64,000 bases of DNA from CAWBLP01 sp963721065 (lineage in GTDB: Bacteria > Pseudomonadota > Alphaproteobacteria > Acetobacterales > Acetobacteraceae): assembly GCA_963721065.1 (NCBI GenBank), contig CAVRHO010000005.1, forward strand, positions 248,001 through 312,000, in the 5' to 3' direction. Each line of letters begins with the position of its first letter. Positions within the stretch are counted from its first letter, which is position 1. The translations under genes and the position numbers were made by a program. This document shows positions 27,210 through 35,984 of this stretch, in pieces. The notes under the pieces were generated by a model, which was not told the origin of the DNA, ran no database searches, and was given only the letters and a program-made list of their open reading frames with translations.

Positions 27210-28469
27210 CTACCCCGAAACGTGCAGTATCTGCCGCATCAGCTCGTCGCTGTTCACCGCCTCGCCGGACAGCGCCATCGCCAGCAACTCGCCGCCCAGC
27301 ACCTGCGGGGCGATGATCACGTCCGGCCGCACGCGCTTCACCCGGTCCATGTTGCGCCCGTCATTCACCACCGCGACCGTCTTCAGCTTCTCCGACAGCT
27401 CCTTCGCCGCCATCACCACGAAGGCGTTCTCGGAATCGTCATCGCTCAGCGCCAGCACGGCCTTGGCATCCTGCGCGTCGGCGCGGCGCAGCACGTCCAG
27501 GTCGCTGCCGTCGCCCAGCACGATGTCGCGGTCCTCGCCGCCCGGCTTGATGCCGTCCGGCAGGACGAAGGTCACCTGCTGGTCCCGCGCCGACAATTCC
27601 TTGTAGGTGTTGCGGGCCAGCGAGCTGTCGCCGACGATCACATAGTGGTTGCTGCGTGACACATCCTTCTCCCTGGCGCCGAGCAGACGCTCCATGCGGC
27701 CGTTGATCATGGGGACAAGCAGGGCGCTGATCGAGGTGGCGAACACGGTAATGCCCAGGATCATCACCGAGATCGCGAACATGCGTGCTTCGGTGGTGAC
27801 CGGGACGATGTCGCCGTAGCCGATCGTCGTCATGGTGACCACGGCGTAATACAGCGCCGTGACCAGGTTGCCGATCGGCGGCTTGAACTCCGGCCCCAGC
27901 AGATAGCTGCCCAGCACGGCATAGGCGACCAGCAGCACGATGCTGGCGGAGGCGAACAGCGTCGCGCTGGTCAGGCTGGACCGGCTGAACGACCGCCCCG
28001 CCACCAGCAGCGTCAGCAGGGCGAACAGGTTGTAGGCCAGCAGGCCGATCTTTTCGTCGGGGGCGCCGAGCCAGGACAGCCAGATCAGCATCGCGCTGAT
28101 CGCGGCGGCCAGCACCGCGATCACCCAGGCAAGACGCGATCGGGTCAGCAACCCGAACGCCATCACCACCAGGAACACCCCCGCCGTCGCGCTCGGCGCG
28201 CCGTTGACCACGGCGGTGAGCGCCTTCTTCGACATGTCCAGAATATCGCCCGCGGTGACGTGCTCGACGAAGCCGATGCCCAGGGCATGGCGCAATTGAA
28301 GCAGGCCCAGGCAGCCGATGATCAGGAACAGCGGAACCTGGGGAAACCACAGATCCGTGCGCAGGCGGCGCCGCGCGGCCCGGCCGGATCGGCGCAGGCG
28401 GTGGCCGAAGCCGACGCCCAGGCGGCGGGAGACGGCACGGGTTTCCCGGGGGGTTTGTTCGGAATTCAC
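27210..28469 (-). CDS. Potassium channel with TrkA-N domain (Kch-like)
   Basis: 419-aa six-TM K+ channel plus cytosolic RCK/TrkA-N regulatory domain, the same size and layout as E. coli Kch (417 aa). Seen: arginine-rich N-terminus, S1-S5 hydrophobic helices, pore helix and selectivity filter AVVTMTTIGYGDIVPVT (about 201-217), then a Rossmann-like domain beginning NHYVIVGDSSLARNTYKEL (GxxGx-like but with Ser in place of the last Gly) and ending RVRPDVIIAPQVLGGELLAMALSGE. Inner membrane. Stands alone; convergent with the importer and divergent from ppx/gppA. Confidence 0.9.
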   Translation of the reverse strand: MNSEQTPRETRAVSRRLGVGFGHRLRRSGRAARRRLRTDLWFPQVPLFLIIGCLGLLQLRHALGIGFVEHVTAGDILDMSKKALTAVVNGAPSATAGVFLVVMAFGLLTRSRLAWVIAVLAAAISAMLIWLSWLGAPDEKIGLLAYNLFALLTLLVAGRSFSRSSLTSATLFASASIVLLVAYAVLGSYLLGPEFKPPIGNLVTALYYAVVTMTTIGYGDIVPVTTEARMFAISVMILGITVFATSISALLVPMINGRMERLLGAREKDVSRSNHYVIVGDSSLARNTYKELSARDQQVTFVLPDGIKPGGEDRDIVLGDGSDLDVLRRADAQDAKAVLALSDDDSENAFVVMAAKELSEKLKTVAVVNDGRNMDRVKRVRPDVIIAPQVLGGELLAMALSGEAVNSDELMRQILHVSG

Positions 28470-28721
28470 GGGATCAGGCGAATCGTCCGGTGGTTCAGCG
28501 TCACAACAAATGGGAACGAAATGTGCCCGAGATGGTTCGCCACGACCAGACCACGTGCGGACCCACGGGTGGACGGCAGCCTTCGATCACGGCCAGTTGA
28601 GCGGCTGCCGCCCGTGCCCCGGGGCGCAAACCGGCCCTGGACAGGCGTGAAATCTCGGCCATCTCCCGCAGCCGGCTCATTCGATGCTTGCTCCGGTCCG
28701 GGCCTGCGGGAATGATATCGT

Positions 28722-29798
28722 ATGATGCCGAGTCAGGACATGGCTGCGACGGCCCGCCCCCGGCAGGGGTCCGCCGAACCGCGCCGGTCCGGCGGCCCGA
28801 CCTTCGCCGCGCTCGACCTGGGTACCAACAACTGCCGCATGCTGGTGGGCACGCCGGCGGGCGACGGCTTCCGGGTGATCGACAGCTTCTCCCGCATCGT
28901 GCGGCTGGGCGAGGGCCTGCACCACACGGGCCGCCTGTCCGATGCCGCGATGGACCGCGCCCTCGCCGCCCTGCACGCCTGCGCCGGGCGACTGACCCGC
29001 CGGCCGGTGCGCCGCGTGCGTGCCATCGCCACCGAGGCCTGCCGCCGCGCCGCCAACGGGCGGGAGTTCCTGGCCCGGGTGCGCGCCGAGACGGGGCTGG
29101 ACATCGGCGTGATCTCGGCGCGGGAGGAAGCCGAACTGGCACTGGAGTCGTGCGCGCCGCTGCTGGCCGGCAGCGGCCGGCGGGCGCTGCTGTTCGATAT
29201 CGGCGGTGGATCCACCGAACTCGCCTGGGTGCGGCTGAGCGAGGGGGGGCGCCCGGTGCTGATCGGCTACGACTCGCTGCCGATCGGCGTGGTCACCCTG
29301 GCCGAACGCTGGGGCAATGCCGGATTCCGCGCCGAGGGGTTCGAGGCGATGGTGGACGACGTGGTCGCCCGCCTGTGGTCGTTCGAATCCATCCACTGCA
29401 TCGGCCACGAGATCCGCGACGGCGGCGTCACCCTGCTGGGCACCAGCGGCACGGTCACGACGCTGGCCGGTGTTGCGCTGAACCTGACCCGCTACCGCCG
29501 CCCGCTGGTGGACGGGGTGGCGCTGAGCGCCGCCGACGCCGACGCCGCGTTGAGCAGCCTGCGCACCCTGGGGCGGGAAGGCTTGATGGCGCACCCCTGC
29601 GTCGGGCCCGATCGGGTGGATTTCGTGCTGCCCGGCTGCGCCGTGTTCGCCGCGCTCACCCGGCTGTGGCCGGCGCCGCGCGTGCTGGTCGCCGACCGGG
29701 GCTTGCGGGAGGGCATGCTGCTGCGGATGATCCGTGGCGAGCGCGACCGCGGCAGTCGCGGCGCGATGCACCGTCCGGAGTCCCGCCGGCCCGCATGA
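28722..29798 (+). CDS. Ppx/GppA family exopolyphosphatase / pppGpp phosphohydrolase
   Basis: 358-aa member of the ASKHA phosphatase family that hydrolyses polyphosphate or pppGpp. Seen: N-terminal phosphate-1 motif FAALDLGTNNCRMLV (about 28-42), SFSRIVRLGEGL, catalytic-Glu region ISAREEAEL, phosphate-2 motif LFDIGGGSTELAW (about 158-170), LPIGVVTLAERW and LGTSGTVTTLAG. A shorter than usual C-terminus lacks the HD domain of E. coli Ppx. Stop overlaps the rlmE ATG (ATGA), a common alphaproteobacterial pairing. Confidence 0.92.
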   Translation: MMPSQDMAATARPRQGSAEPRRSGGPTFAALDLGTNNCRMLVGTPAGDGFRVIDSFSRIVRLGEGLHHTGRLSDAAMDRALAALHACAGRLTRRPVRRVRAIATEACRRAANGREFLARVRAETGLDIGVISAREEAELALESCAPLLAGSGRRALLFDIGGGSTELAWVRLSEGGRPVLIGYDSLPIGVVTLAERWGNAGFRAEGFEAMVDDVVARLWSFESIHCIGHEIRDGGVTLLGTSGTVTTLAGVALNLTRYRRPLVDGVALSAADADAALSSLRTLGREGLMAHPCVGPDRVDFVLPGCAVFAALTRLWPAPRVLVADRGLREGMLLRMIRGERDRGSRGAMHRPESRRPA

Positions 29799-30478
29799 GC
29801 AAGTCCCGCGGCAAGTCGCCGCCCGGCCCGCGTGGCCTGGCGGTCCCTCTTCGTTCGGCGCGCGGGCGCAGTACCGCGTCGCAGCGCTGGCTGACGCGCC
29901 AGTTGAACGACCCCTACGTGGCGGCCGCCAAGCAGCAGGGCTGGCGGTCGCGCGCCGCGTTCAAGCTGCTGGAGCTGGACGAGCGCTTCCATCTGCTGCG
30001 CCCCGGCATCACGGTGGTGGACCTGGGCGCCGCCCCGGGCGGCTGGACCCAGGTGGCGGTGAAAAGCAAGGCCGGGCGGGTGATCGCGCTGGACCTGCTG
30101 CCGATGGAGCCGGTGCCCGGGGCCGAGGTGATGACCGGCGACTTCACCGAGCAGGCGGTGCTGGACGCGTTGCTCGCCAGGCTGGGCGGCAAGGCGGACC
30201 TGGTGCTGTCCGACATGGCGCCGAACACCACCGGGCACAGCGCCACCGACCACCTGCGCATCATGGCGCTGGCCGAGATGGCGCTGGACACGGCGCTGGA
30301 GGTGCTGGCGCCGGACGGTGCGTTCGTGGCGAAGGTGTTCCAGGGCGGGTCGGAGCGGACCATGCTGGACCGGATGAAGCGGTCCTTCGCCCAGGTCCGC
30401 CACGCCAAGCCGCCGGCCAGCCGGAAGGAGTCGAGCGAGCTCTACGTTGTGGCAACCGGCTTCCGCGGCGGGGCGTAG
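29795..30478 (+). CDS. rlmE: 23S rRNA (uridine-2552-2'-O) methyltransferase
   Basis: FtsJ/RrmJ: methylates U2552 in the A-loop of 23S rRNA using SAM, needed for late 50S assembly. 227 aa. Seen: RSRAAFKLLELDERF with the first Lys of the K-D-K-E tetrad, SAM motif VVDLGAAPGGWTQVA (about 71-85), ALDLLPM, catalytic Asp in LVLSDMAPNTTGH, Lys in AFVAKVFQG and SRKESSELYVVATGF with the last Glu. Basic N-terminal tail of about 40 residues is typical for Alphaproteobacteria. Coupled to ppx/gppA. Confidence 0.95.
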   Translation: MSKSRGKSPPGPRGLAVPLRSARGRSTASQRWLTRQLNDPYVAAAKQQGWRSRAAFKLLELDERFHLLRPGITVVDLGAAPGGWTQVAVKSKAGRVIALDLLPMEPVPGAEVMTGDFTEQAVLDALLARLGGKADLVLSDMAPNTTGHSATDHLRIMALAEMALDTALEVLAPDGAFVAKVFQGGSERTMLDRMKRSFAQVRHAKPPASRKESSELYVVATGFRGGA

Positions 30479-30884
30479 TCCGCCGGGCCGGCGCCGCGGC
30501 CGATGACTCCGAGCCGGCCGGTGCCGCGACCGATGACTCCGAGCCGGCCGGCGCCGAGCTGGTTAGTGCTGAGTGGGCGGTGCTGAGCCGGCTTGCACTT
30601 GGTCACCTGGAGCTGAGTGGGCTGGCACGGAGTGGACTGGCACGGAGTGGACTGGCCGTGACGCTGAGTGGGCCGGGGCCTCTGCACGGGACGGAGTGGC
30701 GGGCGCGACTCGTACAAGCCCGTCATGGCCGGCCCCTGAGCCGGCCATCTGCCCCCGTCCGACCGTGCAAGCGCCCCCGCCCGACCATGCAAGCGGCCCC
30801 GTCAGGCGGGCACGCGGCAATGCGACCCGATCGTTCCGGGGCAGATGGCCGGCTCGGGGGCCGGCCATGACGCGGTCGCAGATA
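30479..30884. repeat. Intergenic repeats: 30-bp and 15-bp tandem units, two palindromes
   Basis: Between rlmE and htrA (convergent). About 30483-30558: 30-bp unit around CCGATGACTCCGAGCCGGCC, two and a half copies (CGATGACTCC at 30501 and 30531). About 30622-30655: CTGGCACGGAGTGGA repeated at a 15-bp step. Palindromes at 30725-30748 and 30845-30868 (ATGGCCGGC / GCCGGCCAT), the latter matching 27056-27079. No gene seen. Confidence 0.8.
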
Positions 30885-32417
30885 TCAGCCCGGCTGCTTG
30901 TCCTTGTCATTGCCCAGCGGCAGCGGCACCCATTGCAGCCCGTCCTTGCGCTGTATGAGCATCAGCACCGACTTGCGGTCCTCCTTGCGGACACCTTCGA
31001 TCCGCTTCTGCACCTCGGCCGGGGTGGCGACTTCGCCCTGTTGCACCTCAACGATCACGTCGCCGGTCTTCAGGCCACGCTCCGCGGCCGGCCCGTTCGG
31101 TGCGACCTCGGTCACCACCACGCCCTTCTGGTCCGCATTGAGCTGGTACTTGTCGCGCAGATCCGGCGACATCGGCGCCAGCTTCATGCCCAGCCCGGCG
31201 ATCTCGGTCTGCTGCGGCCCTTCCGGCTTCGTCTCCTGGGTGCTTGCCGCCTGAACGTCGTCCGGCTTCTCGGCCAGTGTCGCCTGCAGCGTCACATCCT
31301 TGCCGTTGCGCCACACCACCACCGGCACGGTCTTGCCCACCTCGGACTCGGCGACGATCCGCGGCAGCGCGTGCATGTCCTTCACGTCTTCATTGTTGAA
31401 CTTCAGAATGATGTCGCCGTTGCGCAGATGCGCCTTGTCGGCCGGCCCGCCGTCGTTCACCCCGGCCACCAGCGCGCCGGTAGGCTCCTTCAGCCCCAGG
31501 CTTTCGGCGATATCCGGCGTCACCTGCTGGATGCGCACCCCCAGCCAGCCGCGCCGCGGATGGCCGAAGTCGCGCAACTGGGCGACGACGTTCTTCACCA
31601 TGTTCGACGGGATCGAGAACCCGATGCCCACCGACCCGCCGGACCGCGAGTAGATCGCGGTGTTCATGCCGATCACCTGGCCGTCCATGTCGAACAGCGG
31701 CCCGCCCGAGTTGCCCTGGTTGATCGCGGCATCGGTCTGGATGAAGTCGTCGTACGGCCCCTGATGGATGTTGCGCCCGCGCGCCGAGACGATGCCCGCG
31801 GTGACCGAGCCGCCCAGGCCGAACGGATTGCCGATCGCAAGCACCCAGTCGCCCACCCGTTCCTTGTCGGAATCGCCGAAGGTCACCGACGGCAGCGGCT
31901 TGTCGGGCTTCACCCGCAGCAGCGCGATATCCCCGGTCTCGTCGCGGCCCACAACCGTTGCCTTCATCGTCGTGCCGTCCTGCAGCGTGACGGTGATCTG
32001 GTCGGCGCCCTCGATGACGTGGTTGTTGGTGACCACCAGGCCGGACGGATCAATGATGAAGCCCGAGCCCAGGCTCTGCAGACGCCGCTCCGGCGCGGGC
32101 GCATTGTCCTTGTCCCCCTGCCCGTGGGGACGGTTGCGGTTCAGGAAGTCCTTGAAGAACTGCTCGAAGGGGGACCCGGGCGGAAACAGCGGCACCTCCG
32201 GCCCGCCGGGACCACCGTTGCGCGCCTGGATGGTCTGGCTGGAGGAGATGTTGACCACCGCCGGCAGCAGCCTGGCGGCCAGGTCGGCGAAGCTGTCCGG
32301 AACCGGGCGGGCATAGGCGGCCGGGGTCAGGGGCGAGACGCCCAGCAGCGGCGTGGCCACCAGCCCGGAGCAGGCAAGGACGGCAATGCGGAGGGTGCGG
32401 GAGCGGGGCAGGCGCAT
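30885..32417 (-). CDS. Periplasmic serine protease, DegP/HtrA family
   Basis: Trypsin-like protease/chaperone with two PDZ domains, 510 aa from ATG 32417. N-terminal signal peptide MRLPRSRTLRIAVLACSGL...AYA. Catalytic triad: His in VVTNNHVIEG, Asp in ETGDIALLRV, Ser in NQGNSGGPLFD; LA loop rich in Gly/Pro and GDKDNAPAPERR. PDZ1 begins at RRGWLGVRIQQVTPDIAESLGL (about 300), PDZ2 after KLAPMSPDLRDKYQL (about 410). The start further upstream in the same frame adds arginine-rich non-secretory sequence and is rejected. Role: degrading misfolded envelope proteins. Confidence 0.93.
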   Translation of the reverse strand: MRLPRSRTLRIAVLACSGLVATPLLGVSPLTPAAYARPVPDSFADLAARLLPAVVNISSSQTIQARNGGPGGPEVPLFPPGSPFEQFFKDFLNRNRPHGQGDKDNAPAPERRLQSLGSGFIIDPSGLVVTNNHVIEGADQITVTLQDGTTMKATVVGRDETGDIALLRVKPDKPLPSVTFGDSDKERVGDWVLAIGNPFGLGGSVTAGIVSARGRNIHQGPYDDFIQTDAAINQGNSGGPLFDMDGQVIGMNTAIYSRSGGSVGIGFSIPSNMVKNVVAQLRDFGHPRRGWLGVRIQQVTPDIAESLGLKEPTGALVAGVNDGGPADKAHLRNGDIILKFNNEDVKDMHALPRIVAESEVGKTVPVVVWRNGKDVTLQATLAEKPDDVQAASTQETKPEGPQQTEIAGLGMKLAPMSPDLRDKYQLNADQKGVVVTEVAPNGPAAERGLKTGDVIVEVQQGEVATPAEVQKRIEGVRKEDRKSVLMLIQRKDGLQWVPLPLGNDKDKQPG

Positions 32418-32577
32418 GTCTGAAGGTCCCTGGACGATGCGCCGGATATGGCGTGCCGCGATCACAGTGGCAACTCTGTAATGCGCAGGCAGCAATGCAG
32501 CGAAATCCGCCACGATGCCCACGCGGACGCGCCGGCGGCATTTTGGCCTTCTCCAGCCCAGAGTGTAGAAACAACGC

Positions 32578-33757
32578 ATGCGTCGCTCCACCCGGCCTGA
32601 TTTCCCCGCCCCGCGCCTGATCGCCGACACCGCCGAACTCGAGGCGGTGTGCGAGCGCCTTGCCGCCGAAGAATTCGTCACCGTCGATACCGAGTTCATG
32701 CGCGAGCGCACCTACTGGCCGGAACTCTGCGTCGTGCAGCTCGCCGGCGATTCCGAGGTCGCCGTCGTCGATGCCCAGGCCGACGGCCTCGACCTGGCCC
32801 CGCTCGGCCGGCTGATGGCGGCACCGGTGCTGAAGGTGTTCCACGCCGCGCGGCAGGATATCGAGATCTTCGTGCTGAAGTTCGGCGCCGTGCCGCAGCC
32901 GCTGTTCGACACGCAGATCGCCGCCATGGTGGCCGGCTTCGGCGACCAGGTGGGCTATCGATTCGCTGGTGGGCAGCCTGACCGGCGGATCGATCGACAA
33001 GGCGCACCGGTTCAGCGACTGGTCGGCCCGCCCGCTGTCGCCGGCGCAGATCGCCTATGCCGCAGCCGACGTAACCTATCTGCGCGAGGTCTATCGCAAG
33101 CTGCGCGCCCGGCTGGACCGCGAGAGCCGGCTGGACTGGGTGGCCGAGGAAATGGCGGTGCTGACCAACCCCGCCACCTATCGCCCCAATCCCGACACCG
33201 CGTGGGAGCGCCTGCGCCCGCGCAGCAACAACCGCCGCTTCCTGGGCGTGCTGCGCACCATCGCCGCCTGGCGGGAGCGCGAGGCGCAGCGGGTCAACAT
33301 CCCCCGCCAGCGCCTGCTGCGCGACGAAACACTGATGGAGATCGCCGCCACCGCCCCGACCACGCCGGACGCGCTGGCCCGCGCCCGCGGCGTGACCCGC
33401 GGCTTCGCCGAGGGCCGCAGCGGTGCCTCACTGCTGGAGGTGCTGTCGCAGGCCGCCCGCATGCCGGACAGCGAGCTGCCACCGGCGCCGGCGGCCCGCG
33501 ACAACGTGCGCCCGTCACCGGCCCTGGTGGCGCTGCTGAAAGTGCTGCTGGCCGCCAAGTGCGAGCAGCACCACGTCGCGGCCCGGCTGGTGGCCAGTTC
33601 CGACGATATCGACCGGCTGGCGGTGGAGGAGACGCCTGACATCCCCGCGCTGCACGGCTGGCGGCGCGAGGTATTCGGCGAAGACGCGCTGGCGCTGAAG
33701 CAGGGCCGCATCGCCCTGGGCGCCAACGGCCGGGAGATCAAGCTGATCCCGGCCTAG
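32578..33757 (+). pseudogene. rnd: Ribonuclease D, single-base frameshift
   Basis: 3'-5' exoribonuclease that trims tRNA 3' ends; 392 aa after correction (E. coli 375). Frame 1 from ATG 32578 carries DEDD motif I VTVDTEFMRER and motif II VFHAARQDIEI. Frame 2 carries GSLTGGSIDKAHRFSDWSARPL, motif III AYAAADVTYL and an HRDC domain (RRFLGVLRTIAAWREREAQ; NRRF). The extra base is C at 32959: without it GYDSLVGSLTGG is restored. The start is 160 bp from the divergent htrA. Since rnd is dispensable in many bacteria a real mutation is possible, but a sequencing insertion is equally likely. Confidence 0.88.
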
Positions 33758-33996
33758 GCTGCCGGGGCGACGTATTGCGGCTCAGAGTGCCACCGCGACG
33801 TATTGGGCCCCGGGTGCCACCGCGAGGTATTCCGGCCCTCCGTCATGGCGGAACCGGCCTGCCACCCACGATTTTCCGCACGCAGCGCAAGAAGATCGTG
33901 GATGGCACCGCTGCTGCGGTCCGTCGATGGTTCGCCTTCGCGGTTCGTCACGCGACCGGCCCGCGTAACGTCTGACACGGGGCCAGCCCATTGGAG

Positions 33997-34063
33997 TCAT
34001 GGCCCGCGCAGGCGGGCCATCCACGTCTTTTCACAGACGCCTTCAGCAAAAGTCGTGGATGGC
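33997..34063 (+). repeat. Two-hairpin dispersed element, forward copy
   Basis: Hairpin 1 is 33999-34020: ATGGCCCGC-gcag-GCGGGCCAT. Hairpin 2 uses GCCATCCACGTCTTTT (about 34015-34030) against AAAAGTCGTGGATGGC (about 34048-34063), 16-nt arms with one mismatch. A near-identical hairpin 1 and related hairpin 2 occur at 63675-63742. Confidence 0.75.
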
Positions 34064-34130
34064 CGGCCTTCGCCGACCATGACGGCGAGTTGCCGATCAA
34101 CGGTCAAACGTTACACGGGCTGGGATAACG
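34059..34130 (-). repeat. Inverted copy of a 70-bp dispersed repeat
   Basis: Reverse complement of 34061-34130 matches 61131-61200 in about 65 of 70 positions by eye (both contain CCAGCCCG, CGTTTGACCG, TCGGCAACTC, CCGTCATGGTCGGCGAAGG). Includes the imperfect palindrome ATGGCCGGC-cttc-GCCGACCAT. Confidence 0.85.
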
Positions 34131-34225
34131 CGCCCGCAGGCACGCGCCATGCACCGCAGGCGCCCGTGCCCGACCGGCACAGGCGCCCCGGCCCGTCCGC
34201 GTGACGCGGGCACCGGGACGGTCCG

Positions 34226-34843
34226 TCAGCGTGACGCGGGTGCCGACCACCTGCCGCCCATCATCCCGCCCATCCCGCCGCCGGGGCCATAACCAAATCC
34301 CGGCAGGATCTGGCGGGCCTTCTGCTGCTGTTCGGGATTCAACCCGGCCATCAACGTCTTGGCCGCGTCCTGCACCGTGCTGTAGGCCTGCTGCCGAGCC
34401 TCGAACATCTGGTTCATCATGTTGCGGCGCTCCTGCCAGGAGGCGGTGCCCATCGACTCGAACATGGTCTGGTGCAGGCCCTGCATCTGCTCGCTGACGC
34501 CGGAGACGGTGTCGGCATATTCCTTCCAGGCCGGCTCTTCCTTCGGCGTGATGCCAAGCTCGGACTTCAGGGCGTCGAGATAGCTGCCGGTGTTCCAGCC
34601 GCCGCCCATCATGCCGGGGCCGTGGCCGCCGCCACCGCCCATCATGCCGTGGCCATACCCGCCACCGCCGCCCATCATGCCAGGACCGTAGCCGCTGCCG
34701 TTGCCCATCATGCCGGGGCCATAGCCGCGGCCGGCGCCCTGGGCGGGCCCGGTCGCGGGTTGCGCCAGCGCCGCGACGGCGAAACCGGCAAGGGCGGTCC
34801 CCGCGGTGGCGAGCAGTGCCCGTCGGGCCAGATTGCGTGTCAT
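34226..34843 (-). CDS. Secreted Gly/Met-rich Spy/CpxP-like protein
   Basis: 205-aa periplasmic protein. N-terminus MTRNLARRALLATAGTALAGFAVAALAQPA is a signal peptide (RR plus hydrophobic core; possibly Tat). Residues about 40-85 are a GYGPGMMGGGG-type repeat with five MM pairs, a likely soft-metal (copper) ligand tract. The helical C-terminal domain (LGITPKEEPAWKEYADTVS, MNQMFEARQQAYSTVQDAAKTL, LNPEQQQKARQILPG) carries the LTxxQ-like motif of Spy/CpxP chaperones. A partial FNR-like box lies about 60 nt upstream at 34904-34917. Downstream of DUF411 on the same strand, fitting a metal-stress cluster. Confidence 0.82.
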   Translation of the reverse strand: MTRNLARRALLATAGTALAGFAVAALAQPATGPAQGAGRGYGPGMMGNGSGYGPGMMGGGGGYGHGMMGGGGGHGPGMMGGGWNTGSYLDALKSELGITPKEEPAWKEYADTVSGVSEQMQGLHQTMFESMGTASWQERRNMMNQMFEARQQAYSTVQDAAKTLMAGLNPEQQQKARQILPGFGYGPGGGMGGMMGGRWSAPASR

Positions 34844-34903
34844 CGTGGTTCTCCTTCAGTTGGGAGCGTGGTTGATGCGTAGGTGATCTGGACAGGGATG
34901 TCC

Positions 34904-34917
34904 CTGATTTATGTCAA
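34904..34917 (-). promoter_or_regulatory. Weak FNR-like box upstream of the Spy-like gene
   Basis: Minus strand TTGACATAAATCAG: half-sites TTGA and TCAG, one mismatch to TTGA-N6-TCAA. Centred about 67 nt before the ATG at 34843. Lower confidence than the other boxes; TTGACA could instead serve as a -35 element. Confidence 0.35.
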
Positions 34918-35074
34918 GTCATACGCAATACAGGATGCCAATGGATACGACATCTGCGACGCCACGTACGGACAAATACACATCTCTCGAGCCTTCACTA
35001 CTCTCCAGCGTTCAGGATTGCCGGGTAATGATGCCGGATGGGTCGGTATTTGCACTGTTGCGTCACATGGGCTC

Positions 35075-35596
35075 TTACGTTTCCGCCACGTGACGGAACC
35101 GGCTTGCGGCCGCGTGCCGCGCGAACGCCCGGTCACCGCCGGCTGTACCGAACAGCACCACGCGGTATGGCTCGCCCGAGCGCTGGTCCATGCCAGGCGC
35201 CACCGCCGGCATGCCGGGTGCCGCCAAGCCCCTTGCCGCCGGTCGCTGCCTCAGCAACCGCAGGATATCCGCCGCCGGCACGTGGCCCTCGACCACGTAG
35301 CCATCGACAGCGGCGGTGTGGCACGACACCAGATGGTCCGGCACGCCGCGCGCCTGCTTGATGCTTCCCAGGTCGCCGCTGGTCCGTTCCGCCACCGGGA
35401 AGCCGGCGCGACGCATTTGCTGCGCCCAGCCACCGCAGCATCCGCAGTTCGGGTCCTTCCACACCACCACGCGTGGCACCGTGTCCGCCCCGGATGGCGT
35501 GTCCGACTGCGCCGCGACCCAGCGAACCGCCAGGGCGCCCGGAGCGGCGGCCAGCGCCAAGCCGAACAGGCCCCGGCGACCTATGAACCGGCTCAC
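35075..35596 (-). CDS. DUF411 family metal-binding protein
   Basis: 173 aa from GTG 35596, preceded by AAGGAG at ideal spacing. N-terminal signal sequence (RRGLFGLALAAAPGALA). DUF411 core: VVVWKDPNCGCCGGWAQQMRRAGFPV with C-x-CC, then GVPDHLVSCHTAAVDGYVVEGHVPAADILRLL and PGMPAVAPGMDQ. DUF411 proteins are periplasmic and found in copper-resistance loci (CopG-like); a copper or other thiophilic-metal role is family knowledge, while specific action here is inference. The GTG overlaps the stop of the small upstream gene (GTGA). Same-frame translation continues upstream but is disrupted coding, not a natural fusion. Confidence 0.85.
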   Translation of the reverse strand: MSRFIGRRGLFGLALAAAPGALAVRWVAAQSDTPSGADTVPRVVVWKDPNCGCCGGWAQQMRRAGFPVAERTSGDLGSIKQARGVPDHLVSCHTAAVDGYVVEGHVPAADILRLLRQRPAARGLAAPGMPAVAPGMDQRSGEPYRVVLFGTAGGDRAFARHAAASRFRHVAET

Positions 35597-35854
35597 AGGC
35601 AGACTCCTTCGCGCAGGGTCGGCGTGGCGCGGTCGCGCATGATGACCTGACGGACGCACAGGCCGCTTGCCGGGCGGTGGTCCGAACACGACGGTTCCGG
35701 GATCGGTGGTGCGTGCGGCGGCCGGCAGCACCCGCACGGGATTGTCGCGGACGAATTGGCGGGCGTCGGGCGCCGATGCCGCCCAGAGCATGGTGGTGCC
35801 GATGCCGGCGGCCAGGGTCGTGCCGGCCGGCACCGAATGACGCATGGTCCACAT
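35593..35854 (-). pseudogene. Small secreted protein, single-base frameshift
   Basis: ATG 35854 has a perfect AGGAGG Shine-Dalgarno 7 nt upstream. Product begins MWTMRHSVPAGTTLAAGIGTTMLWAASAPDARQFV, a short secretory signal. As given, the frame runs into DUF411; removing one base in the GGG at 35672-35674 instead yields an 86-aa protein ending SGLCVRQVIMRDRATPTLREGVCL with its stop overlapping the DUF411 GTG. That ending looks like real coding, unlike the Arg/His/Pro-rich uncorrected frame. Family not recognised. Two Cys near the C-terminus. Confidence 0.55.
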
Positions 35855-35984
35855 CACGTGGCCTCCTGCTGGAGGGCCGGCGCGCGAATCTGTCGCGATG
35901 ACACCACGGCGCCGGCCGGAGTTGGCGAACGGCAAACCGGACAGCAGTCACGCAGGTGCGGCGCGCCGCCCGGTGCCGGGCAGG

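Larger units (their letters stand above)
33758..34225. repeat. Intergenic cluster of structured repeats
   Basis: Between rnd and the Spy-like gene (convergent). Begins with three CGACGTATTG/GCGAGGTATT short repeats (33769-33830). Contains two copies of a two-hairpin element: 33843-33906 (degenerate first hairpin; second stem GCCACCCACGATTTT with AAGATCGTGGATGGC) and 33997-34063. A third, inverted copy follows at 34059-34130. See the separate entries. No gene seen. Confidence 0.75.

Noticed and set aside
35075..35854. Natural fusion of the small secreted protein with DUF411
   Set aside because: DUF411 has its own GTG, AAGGAG and signal sequence, and the joining stretch is typical out-of-frame Arg/His/Pro sequence.
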